Shown: positions 12,438 through 25,977, counted from the first letter of the stretch. The stretch: 64,000 nucleotides of DNA from Toxonevra muliebris (GCA_963691655.1 OY829328.1:89284400-89348399); one strand, 5' to 3'. Notes: generated by a model not told the origin, from the sequence alone. A program made the numbers and translations.

Positions 12438-12585
12438 TACCCTGCAGTGAAAAGTTCTAGTTCCAACGAATTCAATAGTTCTTAAGGGACAGTGACTGGT
12501 TCCAACTACCGAACAAGTGAATTTATTCTAACCACAGAACTAGATATTTTTGGATCTATGTAGTTCGCTGTTTCACTGCAGTGTA
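12438..12585. mobile_element. Small TA-flanked MITE (mariner-like ends)
   Basis: TA then CCCTGCAGTGAAA on the left (12440-12452) is matched by TTTCACTGCAGTG then TA on the right (12571-12585). Inverted, the ends agree at all but one base. The element proper is 144 bp, has no coding capacity and has the TA flanks expected of Tc1/mariner-superfamily non-autonomous elements. Confidence 0.75.
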
Positions 12586-13110
12586 TGCACACATTCACTT
12601 ATACTTACATGCAAACACACACGTGCATATAAATAAATATGCCATACACACACAAGCATTCACGCAAATTGTCTGATGCAAACATATACACGAATATATG
12701 CTTGTGTATTTGCCGCTGTTGCTCCTCTTCCTTGAGTAAATAATATTTAAGCTCTCCACCAGCATTTTTGTGCCTTGCGGATATTTTTTTGTTGCCTCGT
12801 TGTTGTTGTTGTGTTTTACTTGTTTAAGTTTTATTGGCTTATTAAAAATACATAAAACCCATAAATTATGTTTACCTACTTTTCGCAAACGCCAACGATG
12901 ACGATGCCAACGACGACGACGACAGAGAAAATGAAAAGCAGCACACACTAACTAAATTGAACCTTTCCTTAATTTATTTAGTAGATATATTTAGTATAGA
13001 CCATTGCTACTTCTCCTTCTCTTCTTTGTTTTAACTTGCAGCAAAACACTAAATGAAAGTATGAACTTAAAATATCATAATCATCATTATACGAAGCAGA
13101 GGCCAGTACA

Positions 13111-16100
13111 ATGTCCATGTCTAGTGCACGCAACTCTCCCACCACAGTCACAAGCACAACTAGCAGCACATCAGCATTCGTGCGTTACCCAACGAAAATA
13201 GATCCACAACATCCGCAATCGAGCAGAACAGCATCATCACCACTACCGTATAAATGCCCAAAATCACCCAGGTAAATTTCATATCGCCCTACTCTTCATT
13301 GCGGCAAAGCTTCTTTCGAATTTTTACAGCTTGTCTAAACGCTTTTAATGTTGCACCATTTGAATTCAACCTCCTCTATTTCTTTTTATGTCTGTGTGTG
13401 TACGCGTGTGTAGAAACTTTCATGTACAAACATCAAATCCATATGAAAGGTCTTCACCATCATCGCCGCTTCCGCCCCGTAGTCCTCCGACACGCAGCGC
13501 TTACAGCACTCATAGTAATTATTCTGACCCATGCGCAAACTTAAATCGCAGTGGCGGGAGTGGTGGTAGCGGCGGAGTGGTGACCGGTCGTTTTGATAAT
13601 CCACCACGTAGTCCTAAAATTACAACTACCTATGCCAATGATAGTTGCGATGATTCAGCATCCACACCCTCATCCTACTATCAGACTCCAACATCCAGAT
13701 CACACAGTCCCAAGGGCATATCGTCTAACGAGAATTCAATGGATTCGCCGTCATGTGGTGTATTTCTGAGCGGTCATACTTCTGCTGCTTCGCCGCGTCG
13801 CAGTCCAAAATCACCTCGCAAGTTTGTTTTTGATGCCATCAGCCCGATTATGGATCACGCGAACAAAAAATTCGAATATTATGAACCTATATCACCAGAT
13901 AACGATAATAGATACTTTGAGTCTCCATTGGTGCAACCACAACCACCCAATTCGCCGCAGTTCTATAGCTCCAGACGCCAGAATTCTAAGAAACTAAAGC
14001 GTTCTACACCACTTGAGAAGATGCCGCATGCTTACGGTGCAGAAATTTTTAATAATAGTGGAGTTGGTGAAAGCATGAAACGCGTAGAAGAATGGGAACT
14101 GACGGGATTTGCACCAAATACCAGCGATAACTATCGTCTCAGCAGCGATAGCAGTAGTAATTATTACATGAAACGAGACTCTTGCGTTACCGAAAGTACA
14201 CAACTTTCATTCGAGTCAAATGAAACGGCGAATAGCACCGCACCAACCACTACCACTTCGTTTAGTTATTCAGATCACTCGAAGCCGACAACAACGTCGA
14301 CCTCTGGCAATGGCCAAGATCAACAAGCAGATTACAGTGCTGCACTGATGAAACGACGGAATGCCATTAACATCATTTCGAATCCAGGCTATCAGGTATG
14401 ACTGACGAAGCAACTAAGTTAATCATATTAAGATCACGATTGTTTGTTTATTTGTCTTAGGTTCTGCACAGTTCCCATTCAACCTTGGATCGCACTTGCT
14501 CGGATAGTATTGTATCATTACGAAATCGCAAATCAACAAGCGATTTAACGCAAGACCCCGATAGTGAACAGCAGCTGGGCAAACAACAAAAGGCATTGGC
14601 TGAAACGAGCGGTAGCAACAGTAATAATTATAAGCCACGACGTCGTGGTAGCTCGAAGGGTGGACTCGCTTATTTAGCAAGTCGTCGTAGTTCACGGGAA
14701 TCAATGAAGAGTGCTTGCTCGAATACGTCCGTTTTTTCGAATGATGATATTGGTCCGTTAGCATTCCAGGCCTCAAGCCGTGGGCGACAGAGACGCACGT
14801 CAAATTTTTTAGAGTTACCAGGTAAATAGTCGTGAGTTATATTAGTTGAGCTAACATAACCAAACTTATCCTTTTTATAGTTCCTGATCACATTAGACCG
14901 CGTGTCTGTTCACTACCGGATCGTACATATAATCCACGTGCCAGTGATGATCTTTATCGGCTACGTAGTTTCGCAATAAGTAAGGGTAATGTCGTTAATT
15001 GTGGTGATTCAATTATTTCGAGACATTCACGCAGTAACACTAGTGTTAACTCTACGAACAGCAGGTGAGTTAAATTTGTATAACCTCAAAATATTCAAAA
15101 CCTATATGGGAGTGATTTGAATCAATCGGGTTTTTAATGAATCCGAGGGATGGTTCAATGAAATCCGTGTTAACAAAGAATTTTCTGCTTGAAAGCTGAA
15201 GATGTCGAAAGTTTTTCGGAGCTAACCGTGAAATAATCAAGAATAAACTTTTTGCGAAAGTACAGAATAAATAGATTACTTTTATTTAAAACAACTCTCA
15301 TAACTGTTATTCAATACATTCAACTTATTTATACATATTCCCATTTCACTGCAGAGCAAGTGAACGTTCACCCTTTGATGGCTCCTGCTGCGGTGGCGGT
15401 TATGCTAATGTCGATTCATTGCCAGCCTCGCCAGATGACTCGGATAAAGATATGCCACCACCACCACCAAGGCAAGTGAATACACAACTGCTACAGCAAG
15501 ATGGTGGTCAATTACTTTAACTCTTCCTTTTCTTTTCACTCGAACCCTCCTTGGCTTCTTCTTTTACCTACAGTTACCGTATCGTTATGCTGGGCGATGC
15601 TGGCGTTGGAAAAACCGCACTCGTTAATCAATTCATGACGTCCGAGTATATGCATACATACGATGCCAGTCTAGGTAAGTTAATGTTTCTTTTCTCTATT
15701 CTACCCAGCAACAACTTTGGCGCACGCGAGCGTCGCTGCGTATCTACTAAAATCAAAGCCCACATCTTTATTTGCATTGGTAACGCAACACCGCAGCAAA
15801 ATAACGCTAAGTATCAAGTCTCCCTCGCTTGACTTTTTGGCTTTTTTCGTAGTAGGTTACTTATTATTTTTTAGTTAATAATTCTAATTTGAGTTTTAGA
15901 TGACGAATTTGGTGAGAAGAAAGTCAGCATACTGCTGGACGGTGAGGAGTCGGAATTAATTTTCGTCGACCATCCAAGCAGTGAAATGAGCGTAAGTGTG
16001 TATGTGAATTACATGAATATATTTATTTCAATTAAATTTTCTTTTGCTTTTTTATCCACGACCTTCGTTTCTTCTTTCTTTCTTCATTGTTTTTGTAGTT

Positions 16101-17102
16101 TGAGAATTCCTTAACCACTTATGAGCCTCATGGCTGCATTGTGGTGTTCTCTGTGGTGGATAAATCATCATTCCGGGTTGCTAGGGATATTATTGATTAT
16201 ATGTGGTCGGAGAATTATATCAACGATCTGGCAGTCATTGTGGTAGGAAATAAGGCTGATTTGGCGCGTGCTAGGGTTATAACATCACATGGTAAGTACA
16301 CGCATAAAGTATACCAGGTTGGGTATTGGTATGTGATTGAGGTTAAGGGTTTAGTTACATTGAGATCTTAAATAAATTTGATTTTAAATGTTTTCTTTGA
16401 TTTCATGTCAATTTATCCTTTTGCTTTCTTGTTTCGATTTCTGTAATTTTATAGACGGTAAATCATTAGCTGCCTCACGCACAGTGAAGTTTATTGAAAC
16501 GTCCAGCGGCATACAACATAATGTTGATGAACTACTTGTGGGCATATTAAAACAGGTGAGTTTCAAAGAAATTCTAGTGGTTATTTAGGAATTAATTAGT
16601 TACATATAAGGAAAATATAAACACACATATGTACGTATGTACACATCTTTAAATATAAAACAATTTGAAGTAATGGTTCTGTTGCCACCTGCGAACATTC
16701 TACTACTATTTTTATTAGCTCAAATAGAACTGAGCTCTGTTTATCAGGAAATTTAAAATCGAGTTTTTCAGCGTAAGTTTAAACATATCGCCAGTTTAAA
16801 TTAAGTTTAAACTCACACTGGAAAGCAGAGTTCCAATTCTGAATAATCTTCCCTAACTTTCCAACACGTCAAGAAACTCCACAGTTCACGAAAGGAATAT
16901 AGCATTCTCCTCTGATATCTGGTATACACTTTTTCATTTATAGATGCGTTTAAAAGAATCTCGTGAAAAGAAAGCTACCTCATCTAAGATGAAAACTTCC
17001 CGTACACACATATCTCTGCATTTGGCAAAAGAATTTCTACAAAAAATTTGCCTTAGCGATATTTCTAAATCGAAGAGCTGTGAAAATCTGCATGTACTAT
17101 AG
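13111..17102 (+). CDS. RGK-family (Rad/Gem/Rem-like) small GTPase with long N-terminal extension
   Basis: Ten exons keep one frame: 13111-13271, 13414-14395, 14461-14821, 14881-15064, 15355-15471, 15574-15674, 15900-15991, 16099-16291, 16455-16555, 16944-17102; 816 residues. The first ~600 residues are Ser/Pro/Asn-rich and disordered-looking. The G domain follows: P-loop GDAGVGKT (609-616), DHPSSEMS in place of the DxxG switch II (659-666), NKAD (717-720), ETSSG (745-749). The protein ends KSKSCENLHVL, matching the conserved RGK C-terminus. RGK proteins inhibit voltage-gated calcium channels and remodel cytoskeleton, and are usually poor or non-classical GTPases; the altered switch II agrees. 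The start is ATG 13111; TGA at 13054 in the same frame lies upstream in the same exon. The intron at 15472 uses a GC donor (AG/GCAAGT). Which Drosophila paralogue (Rgk1-3) it matches I cannot decide. Confidence 0.92.
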
Positions 17103-19684
17103 AAAACTAAAACTAATCAACTATATGCTTACATATTTTTCAAAAGAGGAGCACTTGTGAAATGCACAAGCGAAATAAGAGAAAAAAATTGTTGAGTAGA
17201 AAACATAAATAATTTAAACACTATTTTTCAGTTTCTTTTTGTTGTACTAAACTCCTATCACTAAATAGTAATGCTCTCAACTACATTTGTACTTAATTCT
17301 ACATGAAAAAATTCAGGCGCGTTTAAAGTATGGATATCTTTAGATACCTATCCAAAAAACAAGAAATGTTTGAAGAAATGTTTAATAATATATACATATT
17401 TATATTGTGTATATATAGTTTGTTTGAGCATATACATTATACAATGAATATATTTTAGAGCAATGCATTTCACACATGAATTTACAGCAAGTTACAATTA
17501 AATATGCAGGATGAAAGCAAACAAAAAAGTAAAAACGTATCAAATGCAATATTTTTACATATTTTACTAACAAACTACTAACTATGCCATATTTAATTGA
17601 ATTCTTGAATTTAAACTTGTTAGCAAAAGAGTAAAATAAGCAAACGATTAACTAATGGGTTAAGCCATGCAGAAAAATATGTTAAAAGATAAACATATTT
17701 CATCAACAATTATAATAGCAAATATATAGAAACATTCCATAAAAAATCAAGGGTGAAAATAATTTTGGAATACAAAGAGCAAAACAATATCAATAAAATA
17801 TCTTACAGTATCGAGCGTTTAAATTATTATTATTATTTTTTAACAAATTTTTTAATTGAACCCTATTTTCGTATTTTTTCTATTGGTTCTACACAGTTCT
17901 AGTGTCAGCTTCAGTTCAGAAATAAGTTTCTAATGATGCAAGCCGAGTAAGTCATTCTCATATGTAACAACTCTGTTGCCATTTCGGAATATTTTGGTTT
18001 CCAGTACTTTTCGGAAACCTCTTCTATCGGATCCAACTGTCGGATACCGACTCAGCTTCAGCTTTAATATTTCCAGTGTTCAATTTTCATGAAGATTAGG
18101 ACTTATTCTGTTCACAAAAAAACAGAACAAGTAAGTATTTTAAGTGGAAATTAAGTGTGACCATAGCTGCAGTTCCGTTTCGACCAGAGTACCAATAAAC
18201 CAAAGTAGTTCTCAGTGAAAGTAGCTCCAACCTTTTCTGGAACAGCGATTTTCTTCGGTATAAAGTAGTTAAATGACTTCACATACCAGCCACAGTTTGA
18301 TCTATTCGCTTTGTGGCACTAGTTTTATCTTTTTAATAGAGAAATGTATTCGGATAGCAGTTCTATTTCAACTTGGCGTGACAAAGTTATTCAATTTTAT
18401 AAAAACCTAACAAGTTTCGTTTGAAAATGAATGAATATTGAACAATCTATTGAAGTACTTCCATTCTAATATTTATAATAGTATCATGCCATTGCTTTGC
18501 ACAATCCCACACAATATGAATGTTTTATCCGACAAAGAGTTCATCCCACATACATACTTAAATACTTAGTAGCTTTCGAGCTACATCTCTGTCTATTTTT
18601 CTAATTACTATTTATATATAATGTTGCGCTTCCTATTATATGTTAGTAGATTTCAACTGCATCTGTATCCGTTTTTAGTCTATAAAGTGCCAATAGTTCA
18701 ATACCATCATTGATATGATACTGAAAATGAATGATGAAAATAAGTGGCCATTAGAATAACAACAACTACATAGGACTAAACAAGACATTGTTATTGATAT
18801 GCTCAAATGCGCACCCACATTACAATTTATATATAAGTAATTCCTTTTTTATGGCAGATATTACAGAAAATTGAATATTTTTGTAACAGGACATTGTAAA
18901 GAAAATAACAGAAAATTATTGTATGCACTTTTGCAGGAATTTTGCTATTTATACACAGAAAGTATTTGCTATTAGCTAGAAATACCTAATGATTTTAGTG
19001 ATTATTTTGGAAATTTATACGCATGCCTACACTTTTTCTAGTCTGCTAATCGCTGCTATGAGTGAAAATATATGGTATTATTCGTTAAAAACGTGAGATA
19101 CAAACAAGAAACCTAGAAAATCATTAAAAATTATATATGTATTATTGCTACTATAGCAAAAATGTTGCAATGCATGTTGATTACATAAATATTTATTACT
19201 ATGTATAAATGTACTGTCAATTTTCTATGAATGTTTTTAATGAAAAATACAAAAAATATTTATTAAAGTAACGAATATAACTGAAATTTCAACTAAATAA
19301 AAAGTATATATTGATATGTATCTTTTTTCTAATTCTATTAAGATATACATATATTCAAGTAGCAACATAGTGAATTCTTCCATATACATACATACATACA
19401 TACATAAAAATCACATCGGAATGACTGTTAAATGTTGACTGTAATTTACATACATACATACTTAAAACATAACAAACAAAAAGCAAGCTTGCTGCATATA
19501 AAATAAAAGCAGAAACGCAAAAATTTATTGAATGAAAAAACCAAACAGAAATATAAAAAATAATACCTAAATGTATTTATTGAACTATATATACGTAGAT
19601 AGGGTAACAAAATGCAATAACACAAATGCATATATTCATTTACACAAACTTACAGTAGCACAGAGTGCTATTAATAAACACATT

Positions 19685-20016
19685 TAGGTGATTCACAAAG
19701 CTCATAAAGTCATAAGTTCTATTTGAAGAAGAGTAAATGTGCATGTGTGAGCACCCTCAATCAGCTGATTGTTGGAAAAAATAAAATAAAGATAAAATAC
19801 ATTTTTGAAATAAAAATGCCAATAAAAAGTGAACAAGTTTATCCGTAATATTAGCTGCTTTGTGTGGAAGAAGAATTAAAGTAACAAGAAATAGCTGATT
19901 GAATAGCACATTCCAAAAGCATAAGTTGCGCAGTTGTATTATCATATAATATTTTCCAATGGAGGCTTATGACATATTACTTTTAGGACAGTGTATGAGG
20001 TCTTGTGAATCACCTA
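19685..20016. mobile_element. TA-flanked MITE
   Basis: TAGGTGATTCACAA (19685-19698) is mirrored exactly by TTGTGAATCACCTA (20003-20016). The outermost TA on each side fits a TA target duplication, leaving a ~328-bp element with 12-base perfect inverted ends and no transposase frame. Confidence 0.75.
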
Positions 20017-23000
20017 TTAGCTCCAGATATTTATCATTCAAGGTAGGTATATATACAAATGTTAGGTTCATATGTTTCTCCATATGACAAATGTTTGCAT
20101 TGTTTTGTATTTTCATTTGCTAAAGTGCAATAATCGCATTAGTTGCCCTATTTTTGAAAGCATTCATGCGATATATTAAAAACAAAAAGAGAAAAAAGTT
20201 ACGCTTATATTTATAAAACAAAAACAAAGTTGAAGAATGCAAATTCAAAATGAATATTAATATTTCTTGTAATTGTTATTGAATGAAAAAAAAAAAAAAT
20301 AATAATTGCAAATTGTATGCAAGTGTGTGTGTTTGTTTTAACAAAAACATATCACACATACGTTAACAAACAAATAACTCTATTTTCTTACTCTTATATT
20401 GATGAGGTATACACATACGGAGAGAAATGTTTTTTAATACATTCAATATTTAAGCTAATCTTAAATCATAATCTAATTACTTAACTTAATTACTTATATC
20501 TATACGTAAACTCGAACTCTTTGTAATTCTCTAAATAAAACGAATTTTTAGACAAAAGACAGAAAATCAAACGTTTCTTAGAAACTATCCAAATTTTAAG
20601 CAATTAAAATCAAATTTTTAAAGTATCAAATCAAAGTAAATACGTAAGAAACAGAAAACAAAAATATTTTAAAGAAGATCAAGATAAAACAAAAATTCAC
20701 TTATATAAATAACTACAAGTATAAAGAAAAGAAAAAATTATTACTAAAGAAATGCTTTAAGCCGAAGGCACCGATACCCAGTGCTCCCTTTTATTATTTT
20801 TCTTTTATAATTCATTCCTATTTTTCTCATTTCTTAATTCATACTTTATTACATTACAGGCACTTTCAATTTTTTATGCATAGTTCTAACCATATACTAG
20901 AAGCTAATTTAATTCTATAGCTTTAAAACTCAACATACCTTTATCCTTTTGAGTGTAGCAAATAAGTATAAATAGTTTTAGGAAACACTTTAAGCATGTT
21001 ATATATTTATTGGCCATGATGAGGTTTCACTAGTAATGACTGTTTCTTTTGTATAAAATGTACCAACAATATTTTATAATAACTTTATGTTTAATATCAA
21101 AAATGTATAGAAATATTTATTATTTTGCTGAATTTTCAATTGCGAATTTCTTATAACTTCGAATTTACACCCTGAGATACTAAAACGGAAATAGAACATC
21201 CACAAGGTAGGGACAGACAACATACCTGCAATCATCCATCAATCATAGTTTCAATTCAGTTCAGGACACCGTTTTAGTTTTTCGATCAATCAAATTCCAA
21301 ACGGACTGCTACCTACATAGGTTGAAAAGATCAAATAAGTAACTATATATTCATATATATACACTTACCTTGTCGAATTTGCATCAAGGATGCGTCAATT
21401 CAAAACTCCCTATCAGTTTCCCACTCAGCTTTTCCACTATCAGAGCTATTTCCGAATGCAAAATGCTAACATTTCAGAATTTTGAAATACATTTTCATAG
21501 TTTTTAAACCTTTTTTGAAATTTATGATTTACGATCCAAGTTGGAATATGTTGTGGTTGGTTAACCTGCTGTGGATCCTAATAAGTGCTATGGCATCATT
21601 TTAAAATCACTTCTTTGCTGAATACTGGAGTAATGGAGGTCTATACTAAGCCCACCTCGTAGAAACTGTAGGTATCCTATCAGATTCAGCGGATTAACTA
21701 CTGAGCAACCAGACAAGTTATTGAGGAAATACTTCCACAAAAATTTATATTTTTTGTTTGCCAAAGCTACCTATATCCCATGCGAGGTACTACAAATGTT
21801 AAAGACTTCTACCTTTGGTTGGACAGTTGAAGATAGTACAAGTATGTATTCCTCTTAATGAATCCCAGGGGGTTAGTCCCCGGTACTTCTAAAGATTCAT
21901 CAAACCCGTTCTTTCCCAGAAAAAGTTTCGGATCTAGCAAAACCACCTAAGTATTGGGCCTTACCTGATGATGCTCGAAGATTGAAATTTTTACCTTAGT
22001 AGAGAAATGCATCGTTCTATCTTACCCGGGTTTCGAGTTTACACTAAGTCCACATCCTATAGCCGAAGTATGACAAGTATGAAGTTTATCCAAAACGACT
22101 TTGGTCTGCCCTAATACCATATTCCTTTCATTTACTTTCTTATAAAATTTCTTTCACTTTCATTAACATTGAAAGACCGAAACTTAGCCTTTTAAAGACG
22201 CTTGAAACGAGTTAGAATAATTAAAAAAAAAAAAGAATTTATTTATAGAAATTCTTATTGAATGTAAGTACATATATGTAATTGTAATAATATGTGACTG
22301 AAACTCTCTATTGTCATTACTGAAAATCATTAACTATTAAAAACAAAAAATTATTGAAAGGAAAAATGGAAACCAAACAAAGATATAAGTATTTAAAATA
22401 ATAATAATTATATTTAATTATATAAATGTTTTAGACTATGTACGTAACTATTTTGTGCTAATTTATTAAAACGAATGTGAAAAAAACTTTAATGGACAAT
22501 CACATCGGCAGCAAAAATAAACATACACAAAGAAATCAAAATATGGAAACAGAATTATTTTCAGACAGAAAATAAACAAAACATGATACACAAAAAAAAA
22601 AATAGCAACATAAAAATGCAAAATCAACTTGAACTTAAATCTACCAGTACGAATTAAAATCAAACAAGAATTTTTAAATTTAAATTATACTAGAATTCAA
22701 CAAGAATTTCAAAATTTACGTTATAGATTGAAATTGCGTTTGAACTTTCGCAAAAAAAACATCACATGATGTTTCTCGTATGTGAGATGTGTCCTTTCCA
22801 AAATCTCTCATTCAATTGTACGACAGCTTAAAGCAATTTTTATTTTGTTCTTCTTTTTATTGTGGCACTACATTGCGTATGATGAACTTTTAACTAAATT
22901 AAAAGTTAATGACTTTGGTTTTTTACGCAGAGGATTTAATGATAAATCATTCCTCCTGAACTTGAGTTTCTTTTACGTAGTCTCCTTCTTTTCTAGCATG

Positions 23001-24550
23001 TACATAAATCAAAAAAAAAAGTTGCTCATACGTATTGTATGCCAGTGGAAATATAGAGATAATGAATTTTTTGTGTTATTAAACAAATCAACAAGTCTTA
23101 AGTAAAATGAAAATACCCACCGAACTTAAGAAAACATTGCGCTTTAAATTAATAAACAAAAAATCCACTTCAATGGAAAGTTACTTAGAAATCTATATAC
23201 ATACATACATACTTATACATATATTTATCTATTTAATATTATATTTCTAAATAATTCTATGCAAAAAACAAACAGAAAACTTCTTACATACATATACTTT
23301 TTAATGTTTGCAAAAAGAAAATGAAGTAAAATCTCATAAAAAAATGAAATAAAAATTATATTTGTTGTAAAAAGAAATTCTTTGGCTACTTATTTAAATG
23401 GGAAAAGGTAATGCATAACGCCCACTCATACAAGAATACTCAAACTCACATACACACGCACAGTTACACACCTATTTATCCATTCATCTTCACTCTAACT
23501 CACATTCAAGGCACGTGGGTATTATAACTTGCTAATTTATTTATCTCTATTCAAACAAATAGCTCTCTATGTAGGTATCTATATCGTCTCATTTTTAAAT
23601 GAAAAACAGCAACCAACAGCAACAAAAATGTACAAAATTTGTTGCCTTCTACGCGTAGCAAAAAACAAAAAGTGAAAACTAAACGACCCAGAAATTTAAA
23701 GCATACTTTAAAGCTACTCTTGAGTTTAAAAGCGCGAAACGCAGAAAAAAAATAGAACCAAAAGAAAAACATTCAAGAGAATAAATTTAAACTTTCAAAA
23801 TGAACCTTAAATAACGATTTATGGCTTTTAATATTTTCATTTTCACCAAGGAAAACTGCACAGAAGGAAAGAAAGGACGAAGGACACAAGAAATCCTTAT
23901 CAAAATCATATACACACCCACAAACACACGTAAATATATACTGAGCAAAATAGCAACACACGAGAATACATACAAAACATGAAAACACGTTAAATTGAAT
24001 TGAATATTTTCAAGATGTTGTGAAGAGGAAAATGAGGAATAACAAAACACAAAAACCAAAAAAGGAAGAAAATTGTAAAAGCTAAACAAAAACCAACAAC
24101 AATACCTAGAACGACAAGTTACATGATAGCAATGCCAATCCACAAAAAAAAACAATATTCACAATGAAACAACAAGTAGAACTACATACCTTGTGTTTTA
24201 TATAAAAGAAGATAGCGGGGCAAAGATAAAGAGCGAGAAAGCGTAAGGGATACGGAATTTTATGTAAGGACGCGCGTATTGTGGCAATTGAATATTAGAA
24301 AGAAATAAAAGAAAAGAAAATAAAAGCGTAAAGGAAAACGAACGGAAACGGAAAAGCGAAAGAAGACATTGTTTGTATTTTATACAAAGAACAAACAAAA
24401 TATTAGCGGAATTTCCAGAATATAAGATGAGGATAGAAACATGAAAACAATATGTATACACATACACACAAGAAAATACAAATATAGACCTACAGACACA
24501 CACACACTTACATACATATATATGTATGTATGTATATCAGAAAGGAAAAC

Positions 24551-24658
24551 ATGTCAAGAAGACGACTACGACGACGAAATAATAATCTGAAAATGAAAGC
24601 TGCCGGCGCTAATGCTCACGGTGACGACGATATTGATGCAGCCGCCATATTACACTAA
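24551..24658 (+). other. Short open frame in a GC-richer island, uncertain
   Basis: ATG to TAA, 35 residues, beginning MSRRRLRRRNNNLKMKAAG and ending DDDIDAAAILH. Base composition is clearly less AT-rich than the flanks. No family is recognised. It may be a 5' leader or small ORF, or simply a fragment of an unannotated exon; on the opposite strand the same island reads ATGGCGGCTGCATC, ending in a donor-like CC/GTGAGC. Confidence 0.15.
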
Positions 24659-25752
24659 ATGCTATTTGTAATTTTTACCTGACCTCTTTGTGTTTATATT
24701 TGTGTGTGAGTGTGTGTGATTACGTGCATTTTTGTGCACACTTGTTGAACATCTTCAACTTTTATTGCTGCCGTTGTTTATATTGCTGTTGTTGATACTG
24801 TGGTTGCTTGTGCAAAATATTTAACATTTTGAGAAAGGGCGACAAGGGTTTTTAAATCCACTAGAATACCCAAGGAAATTACTTATTCCAAAGCTAAACT
24901 CACATCAAGAGACCTTCTCAATAGTTAAAATAAACACCAGCATAAAAAACATCAACTAAGGCAAAAACTAATAGTATCGTAGATGTGAGGAAGGACGAAA
25001 AGCAGAAAAATAAAGATGAAAATGAAGAGCAGTAACAATATTATGTCCAATAAAGAAGTAGAAAAAAATCAGCTACAGTAAAAGGACAAAGTCGCTACGC
25101 CAACAGACTTAAGGACACCCACATTAAAAAAGATAGCGAACGCACACACACACACATATAAACTCATTTAATGTACGATGGGGAAAATTACGTTACATGA
25201 CTTAGGTTTACTCATCAAACAAAGTTATTTAATTTGTATATATACTTACTTCATCGGGACTATAACCTACTATTCTACGGCCTTGACCGTCTTTATAATC
25301 ACCTTTTGTTCTGTCTGAAATCGTTTCTAGTATTTCATGATACGGAGAAGTCAGTTTGAATTTTCACTGCATAACTGCGCCTAACTACTCGTGCTGTTGA
25401 AGGCGACTTTATTAACGACCAATAGTTAGTGGGTATCTATTTGATTTTCTCCGGTCTTTTCCAGGATTTAGTGCAGACTAAATGCGTGATAAATTGTTTA
25501 ATTACCAGTCTCAAAGCTACACTGAAAAGGTTTTGACGATGGACTTAAATTTTTCACACGGGACACTCGTTTCATTGAACCTTGTATTTCACGGTTATTG
25601 GATAAAATCTTGGAAACGCCTATTTTGTGAGTAGGGCGAAGTAAGCTGCGGTTCTAATCATTATACATAAATGCTTTCATCCATCCATGCGTTTAAAAGC
25701 TTTTTGCCTCCAGTCTTAAACAATCCAGCTTAATTGCTTTATTGTTTTTCAG

Positions 25753-25977
25753 TCAAGTTATTGCAATTAAAAACTCTTCACCTGCCACCAAACATCTCGA
25801 TATCTTGACACTGACGTCTTTCTGCTTTTCTTTCACTTCGCTTGAAAATGCTTCCTCCTCTTTGTATTGCTCCTTAGCAGTCAACATTGCAACTGACTGC
25901 AGGGCTTCTCGATATATTGCTTTTTTGCGGGTCAAGATACGCTGCTGCACAGAGAAGTATGCGGCGTTCTGCTTGAA
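25753..25977 (-). CDS. Unidentified terminal exon or gene fragment, helix-rich protein
   Basis: On the minus strand a pyrimidine-rich TTTTACTCTACAG acceptor precedes a frame of 74 residues starting FKQNAAYFSVQQRILTRKK and ending at TGA (25753-25755). The peptide is strongly charged and helical in character (KEQYKEEEAFSSEVKEKQKD) and has normal coding composition within an AT-rich desert. An AATAAAG hexamer lies 11 bases past the stop. I do not recognise the family. No convincing upstream exon was found: a 26-codon frame on the same strand near 26.09-26.01 kb does not join cleanly in phase. It could be the last exon of a gene with distant 5' exons, or a fragment of a dead copy. Confidence 0.35.
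   Translation of the reverse strand, partial: FKQNAAYFSVQQRILTRKKAIYREALQSVAMLTAKEQYKEEEAFSSEVKEKQKDVSVKISRCLVAGEEFLIAIT

Larger units (their letters stand above)
9119..13041 (+). other. Gene-free stretch, probably 5' intron of the RGK gene
   Basis: Low-complexity CA, TG and T-rich tracts, TATG microsatellite (10262-10288), a degenerate ~130-bp tandem repeat (10.94-11.36 kb) and a small TA-flanked MITE (12.44-12.58 kb). Open frames here are driven by simple sequence and show no protein-like composition. Confidence 0.4.
17103..25752. other. AT-rich 3' flank and gene-poor spacer
   Basis: Begins as the 3' UTR of the RGK gene, with several AATAAA hexamers (for example 17792-17797), and continues as very AT-rich DNA with TACATA microsatellites (19386-19405, 19449-19460, 23203-23212). 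It contains one TA-flanked MITE (19.68-20.02 kb) and a short GC-richer island around 24.55-24.66 kb. Long T- or A-rich open frames here are compositional, and I see no supported gene. Confidence 0.45.
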
